Origin: Acidobacteriaceae bacterium KBS 89 | Lineage (GTDB): Bacteria > Acidobacteriota > Terriglobia > Terriglobales > Acidobacteriaceae | Direction of reading: 5' to 3' | Assembly (NCBI GenBank): GCA_000381605.1 | Contig: KB906760.1 | Location: 124,001 to 188,000 of the forward strand | Length of the DNA: 64,000 nucleotides | Shown here: positions 45,698 to 54,088 of the stretch, piece by piece | How positions within the stretch are numbered: position 1 is the first letter of the stretch | Layout of the letters: each line of letters begins with the position of its first letter | The notes under the pieces: generated by a model | Told to the model about the DNA's origin: nothing | What the model saw: only the letters and a program-made list of their open reading frames with translations | The model's database searches: none | Program-made: the position numbers and the translations under genes

Positions 45698-46623
45698 TGT
45701 CGTTCCTGCGCGCGTTCGGCTACCGTCTTCCGCCATTGAGCGTAAGCAACGACGCGCTCGAAAAACGTACCGGCAGAGCAGCCGCCTCCATCGAGAAGAC
45801 CTCAGGCATCCTCGAACGCCGCTATGCCTCCGACGAAGTCTCCGTCGCCGACCTCGGCCTGGCGGCCACCAACGTCTGCCTCGAGAACGCCGGCCTTACC
45901 GCGCAGGACATAGGCCTCATCCTCTTCTCCAGCGGCTCCGCAGAGCGCATCTTCCCGGGCCCAGCCTCCGTCCTCGCCGCAAAACTCGGCCTCACCGCAA
46001 CGCCTGCCATCGACATCCCCGTCGCCAGTGCCGGGTCTCTCATCGGCATCGCCTTCGCCGCCGACCTCGCCCCTCGCTACGGCAACGTCCTCGTCGTCGC
46101 ATCCGAGATCATGTCCCGCCGCATCTCCGACACCGACCCCGACACTGCCATCCTCTTCGGCGACGGCGCAGGCGCATGCATCGTTAGCCCGAACGAAGGT
46201 TTCGCCCGCATCGCAGATACTGCTCTCTTCACCGACGGCAACTACGCCGACGCCCTCCAGCTCCAGCATGGCGGCTCCATCCAGATGAAGGGCCTCGATG
46301 TCATCATCCAAGCCTCCCGGAAGATCCCCCGCTCCATCGAAGACCTTCTGACAAAGAACAATCTCAAGCCGGCCGACATCAGCGTCTACCTCATGCATCA
46401 GGCCAACATAAATCTCATCCGCAAGGTTGCCACCGCGCTGCAGGTCTCCGAAGACCTCTTCTTCCGCAACATCGACCGCTACGGCAACACATCCTCTGCG
46501 TCGTTGCTCATCGCCGCCTCCGAATGGCGTGCCGCAAACCCCAACCTGCCCACCACCCCGATCGTCCTCGCCGCCTTCGGCGCAGGCTTCAACTGGGGAG
46601 CCATCCTCGCACTCCCTGCATAG
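45697..46623 (+). CDS. KAS III (FabH)-like protein with Ser in place of catalytic Cys
   Basis: A 308-aa thiolase-fold enzyme. The His is in VYLMHQANINLIRK (His234), the Asn in RYGNTSSASLLIAA (Asn264), and the glycine-rich LAAFGAGFNWGA is present, but the active-site Cys of FabH (expected at 111) is Ser in AIDIPVASAGSL. KAS III-like proteins with Ser, such as DpsC of anthracycline synthesis, act as acyltransferases loading acyl groups rather than as condensing enzymes; that is known from that family. Together with the ACP this suggests acyl loading onto the carrier. Last gene of the cassette. Confidence 0.85.
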   Translation: MSFLRAFGYRLPPLSVSNDALEKRTGRAAASIEKTSGILERRYASDEVSVADLGLAATNVCLENAGLTAQDIGLILFSSGSAERIFPGPASVLAAKLGLTATPAIDIPVASAGSLIGIAFAADLAPRYGNVLVVASEIMSRRISDTDPDTAILFGDGAGACIVSPNEGFARIADTALFTDGNYADALQLQHGGSIQMKGLDVIIQASRKIPRSIEDLLTKNNLKPADISVYLMHQANINLIRKVATALQVSEDLFFRNIDRYGNTSSASLLIAASEWRAANPNLPTTPIVLAAFGAGFNWGAILALPA

Positions 46624-46633
46624 CCGCAAAATC

Positions 46634-46658
46634 TTGTCATCCCGAGCGAAGCGAGGAC
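46634..46658. repeat. Short intergenic repeat of acidobacterial type
   Basis: The sequence TCATCCCGAGCGAAGCGAGG lies in the spacer after the cassette. I know closely similar words as dispersed intergenic repeats in many Acidobacteria, though that is from memory; only one copy occurs in this window, so the repeat nature cannot be shown here. Confidence 0.4.
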
Positions 46659-46716
46659 CGCCGCATTGCATTTGCAGTTGGCTGTCCCTCGCCTGTGGGA
46701 GCGTCCTCGGCAGGCC

Positions 46717-47136
46717 CTAATTTTCTGGGATTTGCTTCATCAGAAGAGTGTTCGTGTTATTGTTCGCCACGAAGTACAGCTGCAACCCGTTGGTTGGCGT
46801 TCGGCCGAGAGTTGGAGCGGCATGCGTTTGTTCGCCGATCAGTTGGTTCGGTCCCCAGGTGTCGTGGACGTCGTCGTAGACGCACTGGAGAATTTCGTTT
46901 GCGTTATTGTTGGCCACGAAGATGACCCGCAACGTCGTTCCATTACTGGTAATCGCTGGCGCAAACTTCGTAGATTGCCCAAGATTGTTCCGCCGTATGA
47001 AATTGCGGCCATCACGAGCGTCCGCGTGGAGCAATTCATTGGAGCTGTTGTTGGCTACAAAGACCATGTGGGTCTTGCCCTTGTGCGAACAGCTTGCAGG
47101 TGGAAACGGACTCGTCTGACCGAGATCGAAAGCCAT
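46717..47136 (-). CDS. Three-repeat propeller/lectin-like protein
   Basis: A 139-aa protein of three repeats of 47-49 aa, each opening with a FVANN strand: HMVFVANNSSNELLHA (from 23), RVIFVANNNANEILQC (from 70) and QLYFVANNNTNTLLMK (from 119), each preceded by an AP-x-(I/L) segment. This resembles blades of fucose-lectin-type or sialidase-like beta-propellers. No signal peptide. The ATG at 47136 is preceded by AAGGAG at 4 nt; the frame is open up to 47421. Three blades are too few for a closed propeller, so oligomer formation is likely. Isolated gene, function unknown. Confidence 0.65.
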   Translation of the reverse strand: MAFDLGQTSPFPPASCSHKGKTHMVFVANNSSNELLHADARDGRNFIRRNNLGQSTKFAPAITSNGTTLRVIFVANNNANEILQCVYDDVHDTWGPNQLIGEQTHAAPTLGRTPTNGLQLYFVANNNTNTLLMKQIPEN

Positions 47137-47311
47137 ATGTCTCCTTAAGAAAACGCTTGGATTGTTGAGGATTGAGGGGCCGTCGTGCGAGTGCAACGGG
47201 GGAGTGTTCCGACGAGCTCCCATGTTAGCCCACAACGGCAGCCAATGGCACACAAAACAAGATCGAGGCAGGCGAAACCCAAGCTGCGGATTCCACCGCG
47301 TCCCGGAGACG

Positions 47312-49021
47312 TTAGAGAGGCAGACGCTCCATCTCAAGCGCCAGCTCCCGGCCCACTCCGCCAAAGTCTCCTTGAATCTCATTCGCGCGAGCCAACGCCG
47401 CCTGAACATTGGGCAGCACATTCTCTGGCCCCACCTTCTTCAAAAAGTCGGAGCCCGCTATGAGCTGTGACGGCTGGTCTCTCGCACCACACAACAGAAG
47501 CGTCTTCCCCGATTGATGCAGCCGCTCAGAAAACTTCTCCAGCGCATGAATCCCTGTCGCATCGAGAGCGGTCATGTTACGAAGCCGCAAGATAACGACC
47601 TCGCCAAGCCGGTTCAGGTCCTTGGTCGTCTCAACCAGCTTCTCCGTTGTGCCAAACAGGAATGGCCCATGAATGCGGAGAATGGTGACGCCCGAAGGAA
47701 TCTTCTTGCCCTGCAGAATATGCGCCTGCCCATCCTCCAGATACTCCGCAGTCACGGGTTCCACCGTCGTAGTCTCAGCGACGCGGTTGATATAGAGCAG
47801 TGCAGCCAGAGCCATGCCCACACCCACAGCCACATTCAAATCAGCCAGCACCGTCAAAGCGAAGGTCGTGATCCAGACAGCAATATCGGCCTTCGACAAA
47901 CGAAGGATCGTGCCGATCTCACGCCACTCTCCCATGTTGTAGGCCACAACAAACAGCACCGCTGCTAGCGCAGCAAGCGGAACAAATCGCGCCAGGGGCG
48001 CAGCAACTAAGAGAATGGCAAGCAGTGTAAGGGCGTGGATCATGCCTGCCATCGGCGTAAGCGCCCCAGAACGAATGTTCGTCGCCGTGCGCGCAATCGC
48101 TCCTGTTGCGGGGATACCTCCAAAGAGTGGAGAAGCGATATTCGCAACTCCCTGAGCGACGAGCTCAATATTCGAGTTGTGGTGATCTCCGCTCATTCCA
48201 TCGGCAACGACCGCGGAGAGCAAGCTCTCAACCGCGGCGAGAAAGGCGACGGTGAAGGCAGACGGAAGCAGCGGGAGAATATGCGCAGCCTGAAAATCAG
48301 GCAATGCAAAATGCGGAAAGCCCTGCGGTATGCCGCCGAACTTGCTGCCAATCGTCTCAATGGGTAGATGGAAGAAAGCGGTAACCGCGGTCGCTGTCAG
48401 TAGCGCGACGATAGAGCCGGGAATCCTCTTGGTCAATCGCGGCCAAAACAAAATGATTGCGAGCGAACTTGCCGCTACAACGACGGTCTGCCACCGCATG
48501 CTTCCGCCATAGTGAACCAGCATCTTCATCCGAGGCACAAATTCGCTGGGTACCGACGGCGTACTGAGCCCCAGAAAATCCTTGATCTGGGTCGATGCAA
48601 TCAGGAGTGCAATGCCGTTGGTAAATCCAATGATCACCGGGCGCGGAATGTACTTGACCGCCGCACCCAGGCCGGTGAAGCCCATGATGAGCAGCAAAAC
48701 ACCGGCCATGATTCCGACCAGCGCCAGGCCAGACAAGCCGAACCTCAGAACGATACCCGCAACGATGACGACGAAGGCGCCCGTAGGCCCGCCAATCTGA
48801 GTCCGCGATCCACCCAGCGCCGAAATCAAGAACCCGGCCACCACCGCGGTATAAAGGCCGGCTTGCGGCGACACGCCCGAGGCGATCGCAAAGGCCATCG
48901 CCAGTGGAAGCGCAACCAGTCCGACTGTCACGCCTGCGATCAGGTCCTGTGTGAATTGGCCGACGGTGTACCCGCGCAGACATCCAATCGAGCGAGGCAC
49001 CCACTGGTTCGAAAACCTCAA
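47312..49021 (-). CDS. SulP family anion transporter with STAS domain
   Basis: A 569-aa transporter: DLIAGVTVGLVALPLAMAFAIASGV and AVVAGFLISALGGSRTQIGGPTGAF are the SulP signatures in the first membrane segments, and about 440-560 is a STAS domain (GVTILRIHGPFLFGTTEKL, VVILRLRNMTALDATGIHAL). SulP proteins move sulfate, bicarbonate or other anions. It overlaps its ArsR-family regulator by ATGA, so the regulator controls it. Sulfate uptake would fit the cys operon in the same window, but the substrate is not settled. Confidence 0.92.
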   Translation of the reverse strand: MRFSNQWVPRSIGCLRGYTVGQFTQDLIAGVTVGLVALPLAMAFAIASGVSPQAGLYTAVVAGFLISALGGSRTQIGGPTGAFVVIVAGIVLRFGLSGLALVGIMAGVLLLIMGFTGLGAAVKYIPRPVIIGFTNGIALLIASTQIKDFLGLSTPSVPSEFVPRMKMLVHYGGSMRWQTVVVAASSLAIILFWPRLTKRIPGSIVALLTATAVTAFFHLPIETIGSKFGGIPQGFPHFALPDFQAAHILPLLPSAFTVAFLAAVESLLSAVVADGMSGDHHNSNIELVAQGVANIASPLFGGIPATGAIARTATNIRSGALTPMAGMIHALTLLAILLVAAPLARFVPLAALAAVLFVVAYNMGEWREIGTILRLSKADIAVWITTFALTVLADLNVAVGVGMALAALLYINRVAETTTVEPVTAEYLEDGQAHILQGKKIPSGVTILRIHGPFLFGTTEKLVETTKDLNRLGEVVILRLRNMTALDATGIHALEKFSERLHQSGKTLLLCGARDQPSQLIAGSDFLKKVGPENVLPNVQAALARANEIQGDFGGVGRELALEMERLPL

Positions 49022-49359
49022 CGAACCGCCTCCTCAGGCTTCTCCATCTCCCCCAGCATCTCTAGGGCTTCTTTGAGGTGGGCATGAAAATAGGTGCGCA
49101 TCAAATTGAGGACTTCAATGATGATGGGATCGCGGACCGAGTAGAACACCTGATTGCCAACCTTGCGGTTCAAGACAAGCTGCTTCGTCCGCAAGACCGC
49201 AAGGTGCTGAGACACATTCGCCTGCTCCATCCCAAGCTTCTCGATCAACGCGCCGGCGGAAAGCTCTCCATCTCGAAGAAACTCCAGGATGGCGATCCGG
49301 GTGGGATGGGCCAGAGCCTGAAAGATGTCGGCCTTGAACTGTCGCAAGGACTCTTGCAT
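49018..49359 (-). CDS. ArsR/SmtB family regulator of the SulP transporter
   Basis: A 113-aa winged-helix regulator with FQALAHPTRIAILEFL, the recognition segment MEQANVSQHLAVLRTK and the wing LNRKVGNQVFYSV. It has no Cys at all, so neither the ArsR/CadC metal sites nor the BigR/SqrR disulfide switch can operate; the signal is unknown. The start codon at 49359 lies just downstream of a 16-bp palindrome, a likely own operator. It is translated first and overlaps sulP by four bases. Confidence 0.9.
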   Translation of the reverse strand: MQESLRQFKADIFQALAHPTRIAILEFLRDGELSAGALIEKLGMEQANVSQHLAVLRTKQLVLNRKVGNQVFYSVRDPIIIEVLNLMRTYFHAHLKEALEMLGEMEKPEEAVR

Positions 49360-49367
49360 ATCTAAAC

Positions 49368-49383
49368 ATTAGCATATGCGAAT
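49368..49383. promoter_or_regulatory. Operator candidate, near-perfect 16-bp palindrome
   Basis: ATTAGCATATGCGAAT, centred on CATATG, matches its reverse complement at 14 of 16 positions. It lies 8 nt before the start codon of the ArsR-family gene in an AT-rich stretch, as expected for autoregulation by ArsR-type dimers. Only the palindrome is seen; binding is inferred. Confidence 0.55.
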
Positions 49384-49767
49384 ATATAGCTAGACCAAAC
49401 CCCGACGAACTTCGCAATAGCGGGGATATTTTTCTGCGTTTTTAGCCCAAAAATCGCATGTCAAGCCCCAAAACCGCCTAACTCCCACAAACAAAATGAA
49501 ATAGAGTTGGCGTATTAGTTAGACTCAACCCGCTATACTGGATATAGAGATTAGGAGAGGCCCCGACAAATCGCCGGGGCCATCGCATTTAAACCAACTA
49601 AGTCCTTATCTGGCAATATTTTGGACGTAACCCATTTGTTAAGAATATTTTGCAGACAACGCCATGCCGTAAATCGTTGAATAAAAATAACTTACACGCG
49701 GGCAAGGGGGGTACCCTCCAGGAAATCGCACTTTACGCCATATAGAAGAAGGCACACTAGGCGAGAA
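49384..49767. other. Gene-free region with two hairpins
   Basis: Unusually structured spacer between the ArsR/SulP operon and nanE. It contains an inverted repeat CGCCTAACTC (49475-49484) / GAGTTGGCG (49504-49512), a TATACT box (49534-49539), and a 7-bp GC hairpin GGCCCCG/CGGGGCC (49559-49581). No reading frame with protein features is present. See findings for a possible RNA. Confidence 0.5.
49559..49581. other. GC-rich hairpin
   Basis: GGCCCCG and CGGGGCC pair perfectly across a 9-nt loop. No T-run follows on either strand, so it is not a standard terminator. Confidence 0.6.
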
Positions 49768-50484
49768 TCATTGTTTCGGGACCCCTCCTATGGCTTGTAG
49801 GAATCGGGCGGTTATTGTTTCGGGACGGGTTATGGCGGATCCGACGACCACGGCGGTCGCACCCAGCTGCAGGGCCATACGTACTTCGTCGGGATGTGTG
49901 ATGTGGCCTTCGACCAGCACCGGGATGGTCAAGTTTGCCAGCATGGATTGGACAAGTGGCCATGAGACGGTGCGCTGGTTAGCGGTCTCAGTGGTGTAGC
50001 CGTAGAGGGTCGTAGCGATAGCATCGGCTCCTGCGTGTTCGGCCGCGAGAGCGTCTTCGAGGGTTGCGATATCGGCGAGGACTGGCCGGTTGAGCTCAGT
50101 ATGGATGCGGTGGATCAGCGCGGGCCAGGGCTCGGCAGCGGTGAGCCGGCGAGCGGTGCAATCGAGAGCAATGATGTCTGCTCCAGCTTCGCTGACAGCG
50201 CTGGCGGATTGGAAATCGGGAGTGATGTAGACGTCACCGTTTCCGTCGTAGGTTTTGACGATGCCGATGATGGGGAGTTGCGTGATCCTGCGAAAGGCGG
50301 CGATGCGGGTGATGCCTTCGGCGCGGAGGCCGCTTGCGCCGCCAAGTAGAACTGACGTTGCGATGCGGGTTAGCGTATCAAGGTCGTCCAAAGGATCGCC
50401 TGCAGAGGCTTGGCAGGAGACGATGAGACCTCCGCGAATAGTTTCCAGCGGCGCGTTTCGAAGAGTATTGGATGCTTGTGACAC
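49768..50484 (-). CDS. nanE: N-acetylmannosamine-6-phosphate 2-epimerase
   Basis: A 238-aa TIM-barrel enzyme that converts ManNAc-6-phosphate to GlcNAc-6-phosphate. The family blocks are RGGLIVSCQASAGDPLDD, LPIIGIVKTY (catalytic Lys), YITPDFQSASAVSEAGADIIALDCT, VLADIATLEDALAAEHAGAD, TTLYGYT and PVLVEGHITHPDEVRMALQLGA with GSAITRPE. A GTG start with TTAGGA upstream. Its product GlcNAc-6-P is the substrate of NagA encoded nearby, so sialic acid or ManNAc breakdown can join here. Confidence 0.92.
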   Translation of the reverse strand: MSQASNTLRNAPLETIRGGLIVSCQASAGDPLDDLDTLTRIATSVLLGGASGLRAEGITRIAAFRRITQLPIIGIVKTYDGNGDVYITPDFQSASAVSEAGADIIALDCTARRLTAAEPWPALIHRIHTELNRPVLADIATLEDALAAEHAGADAIATTLYGYTTETANQRTVSWPLVQSMLANLTIPVLVEGHITHPDEVRMALQLGATAVVVGSAITRPETITARFLQAIGGVPKQ

Positions 50485-50571
50485 GCTGAGTCCTAACGCG
50501 GTTATTTGCGTGACATTGCTGTGCGCGCTTTAGGAAACAGCTTATCCGTAATTCGCGCTATTGTGGATGAG

Positions 50572-51750
50572 ATGAACGAGGAGACGAGATTGAAGCGGAT
50601 TACACGGCGCGGGTTTATCTTTGGTTCGGCGGCGATGTCGATGATGGGGCGACGCGGGGCCGCGTTTGCTCAGGGTGCCGGTGGCGGACGATTACTGCTC
50701 GTTGGAACACAGACCGCTGCCACCAGCAAGGGGATCTACGCCTATTCGTTCGACGCGGCGACGGGAGAGTTGAAGCAGCGCGGGTTGGCGACTGAGGCGG
50801 ATAATCCTACCTTTCTGGCGGTGGCTCCCAATGGCAAGACACTGCTTGTCGCGAATGAGCTTGATAACTACGAAGGCAAGAGCAGTGGCGCCGTATCGAC
50901 TTACACTCTCGACCGGGCGACGGCGAGATTGACGAAGGTCAATGAGGTCGCGTCGCTTGGTGGAGGGACTTGTCATGTGGCGTTTGACGACACGGGGCGG
51001 TCGGCATTTGCTGCGAACTATGGTGGAGGTAGTGCGGCTTCGTTTTCGGTTGGTGCGGACGGACGGTTGAGTTCTGATGTTTCGTTCTTTCAGTACAGCG
51101 GTCATGGGCCGGATCCCAAGCGGCAGGCAGGACCGCATGCGCACCGCGTCACTGTGTCGCCGGACAACCGGTTTCTGCTGGTCAATGACCTGGGGCTCGA
51201 TGTGATCCACATCTACCGGCTCGACGCTGCAACGGCAAAGCTGACTCCTAGTGACCCGGCGGTTTGGAGATCGAATCCCGGGGCGGGGCCACGGGCTTTG
51301 CAGTTCCATCCGGACGGCAGGTTCGCTTATTGCCTCACTGAGATGACTTCGTCGGTGGTTGTGTTGCGATGGGATGCCCAGCATGGCGCGCTCGAGACGG
51401 TGCAGGAGGTGGTGATCCGGCCTCCTGAGTTTCAAGGCACTACTGCCGGGTCGGAGATTGTGATCGATCGCGAGGCACGGTTTGTTTATGCGGCGGACCG
51501 GTTCGACGACATTATTGCCACGTTCGCGATATCGGCTAAGGATGGGAAATTGACGCTTTTGAACCGGGTCTCCTGCGGGGGCAAGGTCCCGCGTCATATC
51601 GCGCTCGACCCGAGTGGGCGCTGGCTGCTCGTGGCGAATCAGGCTTCGGACAATATTGCGGTGCTGAGTCGTGACTCGCGAACCGGCCAGTTGAAGGAGG
51701 CGGGTAAGAGCTTTCCGTTGTCCAAGCCGCAGTGCCTGGTGTTCGCTTGA
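50572..51750 (+). CDS. Lactonase family beta-propeller protein, Tat-exported
   Basis: A 392-aa protein of the seven-bladed 6-phosphogluconolactonase-like (lactonase) family. It begins with a twin-arginine leader (ITRRGFIFGSAAMSMMG) and shows LLLVGTQTAATSKGIYAYSFD, PTFLAVAPNGKTLLVANEL, CHVAFDDTGRSAFAANYGGG, GPDPKRQAGPHAHRVTVSPD and IDREARFVYAADR, the repeat pattern of the family. The ATG at 50572 is chosen because the Tat leader begins there; the frame extends to 50506. Secreted lactonases act on sugar lactones; the true substrate is unknown. It is divergent from nanE. Confidence 0.85.
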   Translation: MNEETRLKRITRRGFIFGSAAMSMMGRRGAAFAQGAGGGRLLLVGTQTAATSKGIYAYSFDAATGELKQRGLATEADNPTFLAVAPNGKTLLVANELDNYEGKSSGAVSTYTLDRATARLTKVNEVASLGGGTCHVAFDDTGRSAFAANYGGGSAASFSVGADGRLSSDVSFFQYSGHGPDPKRQAGPHAHRVTVSPDNRFLLVNDLGLDVIHIYRLDAATAKLTPSDPAVWRSNPGAGPRALQFHPDGRFAYCLTEMTSSVVVLRWDAQHGALETVQEVVIRPPEFQGTTAGSEIVIDREARFVYAADRFDDIIATFAISAKDGKLTLLNRVSCGGKVPRHIALDPSGRWLLVANQASDNIAVLSRDSRTGQLKEAGKSFPLSKPQCLVFA

Positions 51751-51811
51751 AGAAGAAATCAGAATGGCCGTCAATACATTTAGCATCATGACAACATAAG
51801 AGGGTCTTGAA

Positions 51812-53092
51812 ATGGCACTTGGAGTCGCGGGAAAAGGTTCGATCAATACGATTCAAGCGCCTGCTGAAAAATACACAGTCCCGCTGATGCTGATGGTCTC
51901 TCTCTACTTCGGCATCGGCTTCATCACTGCGTTGAACGATATCCTCGTCCCCCATTTTAAGGATCTCTTTCATCTCACCAACGTCACGGCGCTATTGGTG
52001 CAGTTCTGCTTCTTTGGGGCCTACTTCGTCATGTCGGTGCCGTCGGGTTGGATCGTCGGCAAAATCGGTTACAAGCGAGGGATCGTCGTCGCCTTGTCTG
52101 TAATGGGTATTGGCCTGCTCCTCTTCCTCCCCGCCTCAGTCATCATCTTCTACTCGCTCTTCCTCTTCGCCCTCTTTGTCGTTGGCAGTGGCCTCGCACT
52201 CCTGCAAGTCGCGATCAATCCCTACGTTGGCGCGTTGGGAACGCCCGAAACCGCCTCCTCCCGCCTCAACCTCTGTGGCTTCGCCAACTCCTTCGCCGGC
52301 TGGCGAGCGCCCAAGATCGGAGCAGCCTTCATCTTCGTGGCGGCAAGCGCGAGCGCGGCGGAGCTCGCCTACTCCGTGCGAACGCCTTACATGATCCTCT
52401 CCGGTCTTGCTTTCCTGATGGCCATCGTCACACACTTCGTCCATCTGCCCGACCTGATTGAAGCTCGGGAAAAGGACTCTGTCGGCGATGGCAGCGCCTG
52501 GAACTTTCGGCACCTGCGCTTCGGCGCCATTGGCATCTTCGTCTACGTCGGTGCGGAAGTCGCGATCGGCAGCCTGATGATCAACTTCCTGGGCCAGCCC
52601 TCGATGGGGGGGATGAGCCACGCCGCCGCCGCCGAATACGTCTCGCTTTACTGGGGCGGCGCAATGGTCGGCCGACTCATCGGCTTCTTCGCCCTCAAGT
52701 GGATCAGCGCGCCCAAAGCCCTCACCTTCGTCTCAGTCCTCGCGACGCTGTGCATCACCGCCGCAATCTTCGGCCACGGCTCGGTAGCTCTCTGGGCCGT
52801 TGTCTCGTGCGGCCTCTTCAACTCGGTAATGTGGCCCTGCATCTTCCCCATGTCAGTTGCGGGACTCGGTAAGTTTACGAGCCAGGGCTCGGGAATCCTC
52901 GTCACGATGGTAGTAGGTGGCGCTGTCATTCCCGAGATCCAGGGCTTTCTGGCCGACTCCTTCGGCTACCAGCGCAGCTTTGCGATCATCCTGCTTTGCT
53001 ACGTCTACATCCTCTTCTTCGCTCTGCGGGGACATCGCAACCTGAATGAAGTTGAAGTTACAAGCTCTTTGAGTCCCGGAGTTATTCAATAG
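51812..53092 (+). CDS. FucP-type sugar MFS transporter
   Basis: A 426-aa permease with about 12 membrane segments. The pattern SLYFGIGFITALNDILVPHFKDLFHLT with YFVMSVPSGWIVGKIGYKRGI and INPYVGALGTPETASSRLNLCGFANSF is that of the FucP/NagP sugar:H+ symporter group. GAGGGT lies before the ATG. Downstream gene content (nagA, SIS deaminase, GntR/UTRA regulator) suggests N-acetylglucosamine or a similar amino sugar as cargo. It converges on the regulator gene with an 11-nt overlap. Confidence 0.88.
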   Translation: MALGVAGKGSINTIQAPAEKYTVPLMLMVSLYFGIGFITALNDILVPHFKDLFHLTNVTALLVQFCFFGAYFVMSVPSGWIVGKIGYKRGIVVALSVMGIGLLLFLPASVIIFYSLFLFALFVVGSGLALLQVAINPYVGALGTPETASSRLNLCGFANSFAGWRAPKIGAAFIFVAASASAAELAYSVRTPYMILSGLAFLMAIVTHFVHLPDLIEAREKDSVGDGSAWNFRHLRFGAIGIFVYVGAEVAIGSLMINFLGQPSMGGMSHAAAAEYVSLYWGGAMVGRLIGFFALKWISAPKALTFVSVLATLCITAAIFGHGSVALWAVVSCGLFNSVMWPCIFPMSVAGLGKFTSQGSGILVTMVVGGAVIPEIQGFLADSFGYQRSFAIILLCYVYILFFALRGHRNLNEVEVTSSLSPGVIQ

Positions 53093-53858
53093 TCGTTGTC
53101 GGGACCCGAATCGAAGCCTTATAGCGGTCGCCGCGGTAACGCGAGCAGGCTACCTCGATCGGCGTCTCCTCTGTGGTCATGATGGTGCGCGAAATCGACA
53201 AAATGCTCGCCTTCTTAGGAATCGTTAGCAGTTCGGACTCCTCCCGGGTCGCCGGAAGCGCTTCAATCACCTCGTCCGCCCAGGCCACACGCACACCGTA
53301 GCTCTCACGAAGAACGTAGTAGAGGGATTGCTTCGCGAAACTGATCTTATCCAGCCCCGGAAATTGCCTCAGCGGAATATTCGACTCTTCGAGCGCCATT
53401 GGAATCCCATCGGCAAGTCGCAGCCGGCGCAACCGCATTACCACTTCGTTCGGCTCGACCTTCAGTTTTCCTGCAAGCTCTTCAGTTGCGTTCACCACCG
53501 TCTGCTCCAGCAGCTTGGAACTCGGCACCATTCCGAGATGCTTCATGTCTTCGGTAAAGCCACGCAGATGCATGATGTTCTTCTCGAGCTTGGGTCGAGT
53601 CACGAACGTCCCTCGCCCCTTTTGGCTGAAGGCAAAGCCGCTGGTCTTCAACCCATGCAGCGCCTGACGAGCGGTCATCCGGCTCACCCGGTAGACCCGC
53701 GCCAACTCCTCCTCCGACGCCAACGGGTCTCCCGTCGACAACTCACCGGAGTTGATCTTTTCCATCAATGCACGCTGAATCTGGTAATACAACGGAATGA
53801 AGCCGCTTTTGTCTAAAGGACGTACGGCTAAAGCATGTTGTATCTGAGACTTCGGCAC
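53082..53858 (-). CDS. GntR family regulator, HutC/UTRA subgroup (NagR/DasR-like)
   Basis: A 258-aa regulator. Residues about 18-85 are the winged helix (LYYQIQRALMEKINSGELSTGD, EEELARVYRVSRMTARQALHGL, RGTFVTRPK); a UTRA ligand domain follows (ANELAGKLKVEP-type region, VMRLRRLRLADGIPMALEESNI, LTIPKKASILSISRTIM). A GTG start is proposed at 53858 because AGGAG lies 5 nt upstream; the frame runs to a TTG at 53927. UTRA proteins of this kind bind GlcNAc-6-P or GlcN-6-P, which fits the nag genes beside it. Confidence 0.87.
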   Translation of the reverse strand: MPKSQIQHALAVRPLDKSGFIPLYYQIQRALMEKINSGELSTGDPLASEEELARVYRVSRMTARQALHGLKTSGFAFSQKGRGTFVTRPKLEKNIMHLRGFTEDMKHLGMVPSSKLLEQTVVNATEELAGKLKVEPNEVVMRLRRLRLADGIPMALEESNIPLRQFPGLDKISFAKQSLYYVLRESYGVRVAWADEVIEALPATREESELLTIPKKASILSISRTIMTTEETPIEVACSRYRGDRYKASIRVPTTTIE

Positions 53859-53986
53859 ACTATCTCCTGAGATCTTCTGTCGGTCGGCTACCGGATCTGC
53901 CACTAGCCTTGAAACCGCCAGGTCCAATCTGAGTCCTGCTACGTTGTCTTGATCTCTATCACTTTTAGTCGCATTTCAGTTCAGTT

Positions 53987-53994
53987 GTCTATAC
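53987..53994. promoter_or_regulatory. Candidate GntR/HutC half-operator (GTCTATAC)
   Basis: GTCTATAC lies about 130 nt upstream of the GntR start codon and fits the GT-N-TA-N-AC core of HutC-type sites. A related GTATAGTCGTACATAC is at 55401-55416 before the SIS gene. Short words like these arise often by chance. Confidence 0.25.
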
Positions 53995-54088
53995 GTTGTG
54001 GTCAATTTAGTGCGCAACAGGATCAAAGATCGCGCCGCCCCAGCAACGCTTCGATCGAGCAGGGAGTTGGCGACACAACCTATTGTCC

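Noticed and set aside
49559..49581. Reading the GC hairpin as a terminator
   Set aside because: No T-run follows on either strand.
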